From assembly GCA_024232355.1 (NCBI GenBank), contig JAAEPW010000863.1, positions 1-39,938 of the forward strand: a stretch of 39,938 nt of DNA, in the 5' to 3' direction. The notes below the pieces were generated by a model. It saw only the letters and a list, made by a program, of their open reading frames with translations. It searched no databases and was not told where the DNA came from. Within the stretch, counting starts at the first letter, position 1. Each line of letters begins with the position of its first letter. A program made the position numbers and the translations under genes. This DNA comes from Chloroflexota bacterium (lineage in GTDB: Bacteria > Chloroflexota > Anaerolineae > B4-G1). Positions 33,790-39,938 of the stretch are shown piece after piece.

Positions 33790-34817
33790 AACATCATCGC
33801 GTTGTCGTGACGCGGCATGGCGGGCCGGACGTTCTCCAGGTGGTGGAAGAGGATCGTCCCGAGCCCCAGGCTGGCGAGGTTCGGATAAAGGCCCTGGCCG
33901 CCGGAGTCTCCGCCTACGATCTCATGTTCCGACGTTCCGGTTTGTTTCCCGGGACTCCGCGCGTGCCGTTCACCCTGGGCGTGGACGTCGTTGGTGTGGT
34001 GGACAAGCTGGGCGATGAGGTGTCAACGGCCGAACTTGATTCGGCTTTCGAGTTGGGACAGAGGGTTGCCGGCGCGACCTTTGCTCTTGACGGCCTTGGC
34101 GGCTACGCAGAGTTCATCTGCCTGCCCACCAGCGAACTGGTGCCCGTACCCTCGGGCGTGGATTCTGCCGAGGCCGTCTGCCTAGTGGCAAACTATTTGA
34201 CCGCGCACATGGCGCTGCACCGAACCGCCAACGTCCAGAGCGGCGAACGTATCCTCGTCCACGGTGCGGCGGGAGGCGTAGGGACCGCCTTGCTCGAGCT
34301 TGGCAAGCTGGCCGGGCTCGAGATGTACGGCACGGCGTCCAAGTATAACCACGAACTCGTGTCCTCACTTGGAGCCACGCCGATCGATTACCGAACTGAG
34401 GACTTTGTTGAGCGCGTCCGCAGTGCCACCGATGGGGTGGATGTCGTATTCGACCCCATCGGTGGCGCACGGCAACTCTGGCGTTCACATCGAGCCCTAC
34501 GTAATGGCGGGCGTTTGGTGTGGTTCGGCGTGGCTGCGACGAAGAAAAAGGGGCTGCGGGTCATTCCCCTCACCCTGCTGATGGTGTTTTTGCTCCAGCT
34601 CGTTCCGGGCGGTAAGCAGACCCCGCTTTTCCCGGAACTCGGGGAGGACAATGCCTGGTACCGCGAAACGCTGTCAGAGCTCTTCGACTTGCTGTCAGTA
34701 GGCAAGATCAAGCCGGTAGTGGCGGAGCGCATTCCGTTGGTAGAGGCAGCTCGTGCTCATGAGCTGCTCGAGCGTGGCGGATATGCTGGCAAGGTGGTTC
34801 TCGTCACCGGCGCATAG
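33786..34817 (+). CDS. MDR oxidoreductase 4 (VAT-1/quinone reductase-like)
   Basis: 343 residues, divergent from MDRs 1-3: MKHHRVVVTRHGGPDVLQVV, ALAAGVSAYDLMFRRSGLFP, GERILVHGAAGGVGTALLELGK and GVDVVFDPIGG, then ARAHELLERGGYAGKVVLVT. The lineage resembles zinc-free MDRs of the VAT-1/NADPH:quinone reductase group. It is visibly more GC-rich than MDRs 2 and 3, suggesting a different origin. Translationally coupled to the DUF4386 gene upstream. Confidence 0.87.
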   Translation: MKHHRVVVTRHGGPDVLQVVEEDRPEPQAGEVRIKALAAGVSAYDLMFRRSGLFPGTPRVPFTLGVDVVGVVDKLGDEVSTAELDSAFELGQRVAGATFALDGLGGYAEFICLPTSELVPVPSGVDSAEAVCLVANYLTAHMALHRTANVQSGERILVHGAAGGVGTALLELGKLAGLEMYGTASKYNHELVSSLGATPIDYRTEDFVERVRSATDGVDVVFDPIGGARQLWRSHRALRNGGRLVWFGVAATKKKGLRVIPLTLLMVFLLQLVPGGKQTPLFPELGEDNAWYRETLSELFDLLSVGKIKPVVAERIPLVEAARAHELLERGGYAGKVVLVTGA

Positions 34818-34979
34818 TGAGGGTCTCTGAATACGGGACAGCAGGGAGGCTCTTGCTGAGATCGGAAGGAATACGATTGAGGTAGAGGGCTAGGCAATAC
34901 TGATCTGGGTGTATGAGGTGGTGAGTGACTCGGAGCAGTCCTCGCCGCAGCGGAAGCAGGCAACCCGTCGAAGCTACCG

Positions 34980-35060
34980 ACTGCCGAGGCTCACAGGTAT
35001 GTTGAAATAGGACATAAAAAGGGAAATCTAGCCATCACTTTGAACATGATAACAAAGCTT
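34980..35060 (+). pseudogene. MDR oxidoreductase 3'-end remnant before regulator 3
   Basis: Reads [20 protein letters not shown], matching the C-terminus of MDR 3 ([20 protein letters not shown]). The last codons (GTGGAACATGATAGCAAA in MDR 3, TTGAACATGATAACAAAG here) are also recognisable although out of frame. The similarity runs on through the promoter into regulator 3. The rest of 34818-34979 shows nothing recognisable. Confidence 0.75.
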
Positions 35061-35094
35061 GTGTTGGACGCTTTTTGAATTTTGGGGGACGTTG

Positions 35095-35100
35095 TATAAT
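35095..35100 (+). promoter_or_regulatory. -10 box giving a leaderless regulator 3 mRNA
   Basis: TATAAT followed by TGATTT and the ATG at 35107, the same geometry as regulator 2. No Shine-Dalgarno sequence. Confidence 0.65.
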
Positions 35101-35106
35101 TGATTT

Positions 35107-38100
35107 ATGCTTGTACCAATTTTGGCCACGAAACTCTATATCCCCACACCTCGACCTAATGTCGTCCTTCGCTCTCGCCTGATCGAGCGACTGAACGAGG
35201 GGCTAGGCCAAAACCAGAGTTTTGGGCGCAAACTGACCCTCATCTCTGCCCCCGCCGGCTTTGGTAAAACCACGCTGGTCAGCGAATGGATCGCCGGTTG
35301 TGAGCGGCTCGAACCAAAGGTTTGCGTCGCATGGCTATCGCTGGACGAAGGGGATAACGACCTCACACGCTTTCTGGCTTACCTCGTCGCTGCTTTGCAG
35401 ACGCTTCCCCTGAGCGCGAACGGAACGTCTGGGGACAAAGGGGTTGCGGCCCGACAGGCCCCTGTCGGCAATATTGGAGAAGGGGTGTTGGCTATGCTCC
35501 AATCCCCTCAGCCACCATCAATCGAATCGATTCTGACAACCTTGCTCAACGAGATCGCCACCGTCCCGGATAGTTTCATCCTCGTCCTTGACGATTACCA
35601 CGTTATTGATGCCAAACCGATTGACACGTTGGCGTCCGTCGATGACGCTCTCACCTTTATCCTCGAGCACCTGCCGCCACAGATGCACTTGGTCATTGCC
35701 ACCCGGGAGAATCCGCCTTTACCCCTGGCCCGGTACCGCGTCCGGGGCCAATTGACCGAACTGCGTGCCGCCGATTTGCGTTTTACCCCCGCCGAAGCCG
35801 CCGAATTTCTCAACCAGGCGATGGGGCTGAATCTTTCGACAGAAGACATCGCTGCCCTGAAAATCCGCACCGAAGGCTGGATTGCCGGCCTGCAATTAGC
35901 TGCCCTTGCCTTGCAAGGCCTTGCCTTGCAAGGGACAATTTCAATGCCAGGACATCAAGATGCTACCAGCTTTATCCAATCTTTTACCGGCAGCCACCAT
36001 TTCGTGCTGGACTATTTGGTTGAAGAAGTCTTGCAACAGCAGCCCAAAAGCATCCAGACCTTTTTGTTGCGCACGTCTATCCTCGATCGCCTGTGTGGCT
36101 CCCTTTGTGATGCCGTCTGTTCCGTAGGAGCTGCCGTTTTGAGCAATGGAGCAGAGGTGTGGAAGGGTAAGGGTAAGGGTAAGGGGGAGAATTCTCCCGC
36201 GCTCCTCCGCTCCTCTGTTCCCCTGCACCTCACCCCTTCTGCTTCCGGGCAAGAAACCCTAGAATATCTCCAACACGCCAATCTGTTCATCATCCCCCTG
36301 GATAACGAGCGGCGTTGGTATCGCTATCACCATCTCTTTGCTGATTTGTTGCGGCAGCGACTGCACCAGAGCGCCGCCTCGTCTACAAAAGATGAGGGGA
36401 GGGGGGTAACCGAATTGCACAGTCGTGCCAGCCTGTGGTATGAAGAGAACGGTTATGAGGCCAAAGCTTTTCACCATGCTGTTGCTGCCGAGAATTTTGA
36501 GCGGGCGGCGGCTCTGGCCGAATTGGCATGGCCGGCAATGGACAGGAGTTACCAGTCCGTTACTTGGCTGGGGTGGGTGAAGGCGTTACCAGATGAGCTG
36601 GTCCGTGCCAGACCTGTACTCAATATTGGATATGCCTGGGCGTTACTGGATCGCGGCGATCTAGAGGCCGGCGAGGCCCGACTGCGGGATGTCGAACGGT
36701 GGCTGGACACTATGGCAGACATGGGTGAGCAACCTCAAGCCCCACCGGACGAGATGGTAGTCGTGGACCAAGAGCAGTTTCGGTCTCTACCGGCAACGAT
36801 CGCCAACGCCCGTGCCTATCATGCCCAAGCTCTCGGGGATGTTGCCGGTGCCATAAAGTACGCTCGGCGGGCACTTGATCTCTTGCCTGAGGATGACTAT
36901 ATTGAGCGTGGAATTCCAACTGCGCTCCTAGGGATGGCATATTGGACGAGCGGAGACCTGGAAGCCGCCTACCGGACTCTTGCCGATTTCATAGCAATTA
37001 TGCGAATTGCCAGCAACATCTCTTTCGCGATCACTCCCACATATGCCCTGGCCGATATCAGGATAGCGCAAGGTTGTCTCCACGAGGCATCAAGTACATA
37101 TGGGCAATCATTGCAGTTAGTGGCGGAACAGGGCGAGCCTGCACTACCGGGAACGGCAGAGCTGTACTTGGGGTTGAGTGAGTTACATCGCGAGCAGGGC
37201 GATATGGAAGCCGCCAGACAGTATCTGCTGAAAAGCGAGGAGTTGGGCGAACAAGCTGGGTTACCGAATTGGCAGCATCGTCAGTATGTTGCTCAGGCTC
37301 GAATAAAGGAAACCCAAGGAGACCTGGATAGCGCTCTCGACTTGCTGGATGAAGCGGAGCGCCAGTATTTCAGAGGTCCCGTCCCCGATGTGCGTCCCAT
37401 AGCGGCGTTAAAGACACGGGTGTGGGTTAGGCAGGGCAGGTTGAACAAAGCCTGGGGTTGGGCGCGTGAGCGGGGCCTGTCCGTTGACGACGACCTCAGC
37501 TACCTATGCGAGTTCGAGCATGTCACGCTAGCTAGAGTGCTCATAGCCGAGTATAAGAGAGACCGTGCAGACCGTTCTATTCTTGAGGCGATGGGACTAT
37601 TGGAGCGCCTCTTGAAAGCAGCGGAAGAAGGTGGCAGGATGGGTAGCGTGATCGAGATCCTGGTACTGCAGGCGCTCTCTCACAAGGCGCAAGACAACAT
37701 TCCCTTGGCTCTCGAGCCGCTGGAGCGTGCCCTGGTCCTGGCCGAGCCGGAGGGCTATGTCCAAATTTTTGTGGATGAAGGGTTGCCGATGGTGGAACTA
37801 TTGACAAGGATGAAGCCTTATTGTGTAAGGGCGGAAAGCGGAAGGATGACAGAGTATAATCATAAATTGATGGCTACCTTTGGAGAGCAAAAAGATGTTC
37901 AACCCTTTGGCCCCGCTCAAGATAAGTCTTTGCCCCTTGCAAAGCAAGGCATCAGCCCTCAGCCTTTGGTTGAGCCATTGAGCCAACGCGAGTTGGAGGT
38001 TCTACAACTCGTTTCCCAAGGACTCTCGAATCGTGAGATCAGCGAGCGACTTTTTGTCGCCCTGGACACGGTCAAAGGGCACAATCGCCGCATCTATGGC

Positions 38101-38172
38101 AAGCTTGGCGTAAGGAACCGCACACAGGCGGTCAACAAGGCGCGATCCCTCAAAATTCTCTCCCCTCAATAA
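35107..38172 (+). CDS. MalT-type LuxR transcriptional regulator 3, mosaic
   Basis: 1021 residues, the longest of the three. Walker A APAGFGKT (48-55), Walker B FILVLDDYH (~157-165). Residues 1-~61 follow regulator 2 (PNVVLR.RLIERLNEGLGQ.QSFGRK). From IAGCER onward the NTPase follows regulator 1 (EGDND, LQSPQPP, DIAAL). The TPR part (~455-900) is unlike either (ELAWPAMDRSYQSVTWLGWV, GDLEAGEARLRDVERWL). The HTH again matches regulator 1 (GLSNREISERLFVALDTVKG). Low-complexity insertions include a Gly-Lys run (~353-360), a duplicated LALQG and PFGPAQDKS before the HTH. It is probably translated from a leaderless mRNA. Confidence 0.93.
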   Translation: MLVPILATKLYIPTPRPNVVLRSRLIERLNEGLGQNQSFGRKLTLISAPAGFGKTTLVSEWIAGCERLEPKVCVAWLSLDEGDNDLTRFLAYLVAALQTLPLSANGTSGDKGVAARQAPVGNIGEGVLAMLQSPQPPSIESILTTLLNEIATVPDSFILVLDDYHVIDAKPIDTLASVDDALTFILEHLPPQMHLVIATRENPPLPLARYRVRGQLTELRAADLRFTPAEAAEFLNQAMGLNLSTEDIAALKIRTEGWIAGLQLAALALQGLALQGTISMPGHQDATSFIQSFTGSHHFVLDYLVEEVLQQQPKSIQTFLLRTSILDRLCGSLCDAVCSVGAAVLSNGAEVWKGKGKGKGENSPALLRSSVPLHLTPSASGQETLEYLQHANLFIIPLDNERRWYRYHHLFADLLRQRLHQSAASSTKDEGRGVTELHSRASLWYEENGYEAKAFHHAVAAENFERAAALAELAWPAMDRSYQSVTWLGWVKALPDELVRARPVLNIGYAWALLDRGDLEAGEARLRDVERWLDTMADMGEQPQAPPDEMVVVDQEQFRSLPATIANARAYHAQALGDVAGAIKYARRALDLLPEDDYIERGIPTALLGMAYWTSGDLEAAYRTLADFIAIMRIASNISFAITPTYALADIRIAQGCLHEASSTYGQSLQLVAEQGEPALPGTAELYLGLSELHREQGDMEAARQYLLKSEELGEQAGLPNWQHRQYVAQARIKETQGDLDSALDLLDEAERQYFRGPVPDVRPIAALKTRVWVRQGRLNKAWGWARERGLSVDDDLSYLCEFEHVTLARVLIAEYKRDRADRSILEAMGLLERLLKAAEEGGRMGSVIEILVLQALSHKAQDNIPLALEPLERALVLAEPEGYVQIFVDEGLPMVELLTRMKPYCVRAESGRMTEYNHKLMATFGEQKDVQPFGPAQDKSLPLAKQGISPQPLVEPLSQRELEVLQLVSQGLSNREISERLFVALDTVKGHNRRIYGKLGVRNRTQAVNKARSLKILSPQ
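35905..35934 (+). repeat. 15-bp tandem duplication in regulator 3
   Basis: CTTGCCTTGCAAGGC followed by a copy with one mismatch, adding five residues (LALQG) relative to regulator 1. Confidence 0.6.
36161..36187 (+). repeat. GGTAAG hexanucleotide repeat in regulator 3
   Basis: Roughly four GGTAAG-type units in a row encode a Gly-Lys run in a linker that is absent from regulators 1 and 2. It is probably a slippage-prone insertion. Confidence 0.6.
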
Positions 38173-38199
38173 CTTAAAACAACACTTTCAAACAACACT

Positions 38200-38217
38200 T
38201 TGGTGTCTATACACCAA
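38200..38217. promoter_or_regulatory. Palindromic operator candidate, copy 2
   Basis: TTGGTGT-CTAT-ACACCAA, identical to 19764-19781, located 28 nt after the regulator 3 stop and 14 nt before TATACT. Confidence 0.6.
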
Positions 38218-38231
38218 CACCGTGTTGCATC

Positions 38232-38237
38232 TATACT
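38232..38237 (+). promoter_or_regulatory. -10 box of small gene 3
   Basis: TATACT with the conserved TGTACATTGCAAGTGACACAG leader downstream, as at copies 1 and 2. Confidence 0.5.
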
Positions 38238-38294
38238 ATGTGTACATTGCAAGTGACACAGAATGTTATGACCGACCACAACAGGTACAAGATG

Positions 38295-38568
38295 ATGTCA
38301 AACAAACTCGACTCAAAGACGGATCCAAACGAACCCATAGTCTATCAAATCAGACTCGAGGGCCATCTGGGTCGTCAATGGACAGACTGGTTTGGGGGCC
38401 TGACCATCACGCTGGAAGACAACGGCGATACACTTTTAACCGGATCGGTGGTCGATCAGGGCTGCGTTGTATGGATTGCTAAGAAAAGTACGTGATTTAG
38501 GGATGTCCCTGATCTCGGTCATGCGCGTTAAACCCGGTCAGGTAGATGCGTCAGATGTCAAACAGTAA
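38295..38568 (+). pseudogene. Small conserved protein, copy 3, frameshifted
   Basis: Starts as MSNKLDSKTDPNEPI and continues through QIRLEGHLGRQWTDWFGGLT to GSVVDQ. There one extra G in the run at 38459-38461 (three G here, two in copies 1 and 2) shifts the frame, giving GCVVWIAKKST and a stop near 38493. The original frame continues intact after the shift (RKVRDLGMSLISVMRVKPGQ) to the stop at 38566-38568. The homopolymer site allows either real decay or a sequencing error. Confidence 0.75.
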
Positions 38569-38594
38569 ATTGAGGCAAATTAGGAGAAATTGAA

Positions 38595-39671
38595 ATGAAA
38601 GACCGTGTTCGCTCAAGTGGATCAGTAAAAGATAAAGAAACAACCACACTCACAAGACGATTGCTCCGCACTTTTTCGAGAATTATCCTCGCGATGTTCG
38701 TCATCATCCTAGTTGCGGTCGTCGGTCTGTTCGTCTACGAACCTTTACCGGCGGAGGGCTTTGCCTTTAGTTCGGTCGGGAAGACGATACAGCTTTCAGA
38801 TGGCCGCACCTTGGCTTATTTGGACGGTGGGGACCCTGAAAGCCGTCCGGTGTTCTACTTTCACGGGGGACCAGGCTCGCGTCTCGAGGGGCTTGTCTTT
38901 GATGAACTCAACCAGCAATTGGGAATCCGTATGATCGCCCTTGATCGCCCTGGCTACGGGTTATCCGACTTTCAAGAGGATCGTACGTATCTCGACTGGC
39001 CGGACGACGTTAGCGAGCTGGCAGACCAACTGGGCATTGATCGCTTTGCGGTGCTGGGCTGGAGCTCTGGTGGACCACACGCAGCCGCGGTTGCACACGG
39101 AATCCCTCAGCGCGTCACCGTAGCCGGAATTGTGGCTGGAGAGGGGCCCTATGCAAGCGACGATTATCCCCAAAGCGTGCTGACCAGTGCTACCTTTAAC
39201 GGTTCCGGGCTCAACAAGATGTTCATCTGGAGCGCAAATAATGGTCCGTGGCTAATGCGGACTCTTTTCAGGATGATGCGTATCATGATCTTTAGCGACC
39301 CTGTTGGTTTGATTGAGAATTCCGGCGATGCAGATATGTCGGCAAAGGATCATCAATTTTTCACCCAAGATTTTCACCGCGAATACAGTGCCGAAATGGT
39401 TGAGGCGTTTCGTAAGGGTGCCCAAGGAGTAACGCGCGATCACACTATTGAGCGTCTGGAGTGGCCCTTTGAGCTCGAGGAAATCCATACCCCAACAGTG
39501 TTGGTGTTCCATGGCGAGGAGGACGCGACGATACACCCAATGGTCGGTGAATATGTGTGCGGGCGTATCCCGTCCTGCGATGAGCCGACGATTTACCCAG
39601 GTGAGGGTCACACAGTCGTGTATTATCGCTACACAGAGATTATCCAAGCCATGCTGGAGGCCTGGGAATGA
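38595..39671 (+). CDS. Membrane-anchored alpha/beta hydrolase
   Basis: 358 residues. One N-terminal TM helix (~30-52, IILAMFVIILVAVVGLFVYE) anchors the enzyme; the catalytic domain probably faces outward. The alpha/beta hydrolase motifs are clear: oxyanion HGGPGSRLEG (~90), DRPGYGLSD, nucleophile elbow VLGWSSGGPHA (Ser ~156), acid GEEDATIHP and catalytic His in YPGEGHTVVYY. A cap domain lies between. Ribosome site TTAGGAG. It follows small gene 3, occupying the position that membrane proteins hold in the other modules. The substrate (ester, peptide or epoxide) is unknown. Confidence 0.88.
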   Translation: MKDRVRSSGSVKDKETTTLTRRLLRTFSRIILAMFVIILVAVVGLFVYEPLPAEGFAFSSVGKTIQLSDGRTLAYLDGGDPESRPVFYFHGGPGSRLEGLVFDELNQQLGIRMIALDRPGYGLSDFQEDRTYLDWPDDVSELADQLGIDRFAVLGWSSGGPHAAAVAHGIPQRVTVAGIVAGEGPYASDDYPQSVLTSATFNGSGLNKMFIWSANNGPWLMRTLFRMMRIMIFSDPVGLIENSGDADMSAKDHQFFTQDFHREYSAEMVEAFRKGAQGVTRDHTIERLEWPFELEEIHTPTVLVFHGEEDATIHPMVGEYVCGRIPSCDEPTIYPGEGHTVVYYRYTEIIQAMLEAWE

Positions 39672-39762
39672 TGTGGCCTACCATCGCAGCTGATACCTAG
39701 CGTTGTGCCGTATCACTTGCCGAACCAAGCCTTCATTCGATGTACAGTGAAAGAATATTGAC

Positions 39763-39938
39763 ATGAACCGTTCATCAGCCACGCAGATGTCATCGAATAA
39801 AGGCAATACCGCAAAAGTCGCTAGGAGAGCCAATCCGTCCCTGGGGACGCCAAACCGTATACCTGCCAGCAACTTGGAAAAGTTGGTCCAGATGTCAGAA
39901 AAACGATCAAAAATGGTAAAACGTCAACTTTTTCAAGA
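39763..39938 (+). CDS. Partial hypothetical protein, cut by window end
   Basis: The frame is open from ATG 39763 through the window end (58 codons seen). It starts MNRSSATQMSSNKGNTAKV and continues with a basic, polar stretch (VQMSEKRSKMVKRQLFQ). I recognise no family. The first ~40 nt closely resemble the start of the SGNH hydrolase gene at 23540 (MNNSSAIQTSSNN), so a shared 5' segment has been duplicated. No strong ribosome site is seen. Confidence 0.4.
   Translation, partial: MNRSSATQMSSNKGNTAKVARRANPSLGTPNRIPASNLEKLVQMSEKRSKMVKRQLFQ

Noticed and set aside
36161..36187. GGTAAG repeats as a CRISPR-like or regulatory array
   Set aside because: Short, unspaced, in frame within a linker; simple slippage explains it.
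1..39938. tRNA, rRNA or CRISPR loci
   Set aside because: None recognised by eye on either strand; a covariance-model search would be needed to exclude small RNAs.

Overview
The window looks like a chromosomal segment of an uncultured or environmental Chloroflexota bacterium (Anaerolineae-like). This is inferred from three things: a DUF5679-type zinc domain fused to DNA topoisomerase I, several giant MalT-type LuxR regulators, and a small ~90-residue protein family that I associate with Chloroflexota. No rRNA or tRNA gene was recognised, so the taxonomy is an inference.

Left part (1-12000, mostly minus strand). After ~0.8 kb of decayed, possibly once-coding sequence comes a two-TM hypothetical protein. 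Then, read right to left, there is a housekeeping run: ADP-forming acyl-CoA synthetase, ffh, rpsP, khpA, rimM, dprA, a mannose-1-phosphate guanylyltransferase, topA, and a truncated xerC-like remnant in the same frame as topA. Credible sigma70-type promoters lie before the synthetase, ffh and the two-TM gene.

Middle (12174-16700, plus strand). This holds a receiver-histidine kinase hybrid, a TIM-barrel sugar isomerase/epimerase-like gene, then a scarred region. The scarred region has a 153-bp MITE-like hairpin with a perfect 10-bp target duplication exactly at the isomerase stop codon, a fragment of a double-CxxC gene, and a decayed IS1595-like transposase. A small membrane protein and a flavodoxin follow.

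Right part (16965-39938, plus strand). This is the most interesting section. A module is present three times: a 920-1020 residue MalT/STAND-type LuxR regulator, followed by a ~90-residue protein of unknown function, followed by small membrane proteins (DUF4386/DUF6326-like), zinc-free medium-chain oxidoreductases or an alpha/beta hydrolase. A fourth small-gene tail and two oxidoreductase remnants show repeated duplication and deletion. Between regulators 1 and 2 there is also an SGNH hydrolase, a SAM methyltransferase and a large class V aminotransferase-like protein with a vestigial extra half. Regulators 1 and 3 share an HTH, and both are followed by the same palindrome, TTGGTGT-ctat-ACACCAA, 14 nt upstream of a TATACT -10 box. 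Regulator 2 has a different HTH and lacks the palindrome. Regulator 3 is a mosaic of the other two plus an unrelated TPR region. Regulators 2 and 3 appear to be transcribed as leaderless mRNAs. Together this suggests a rapidly duplicating, STAND-controlled locus for redox or lipid/small-molecule metabolism whose output is unknown.
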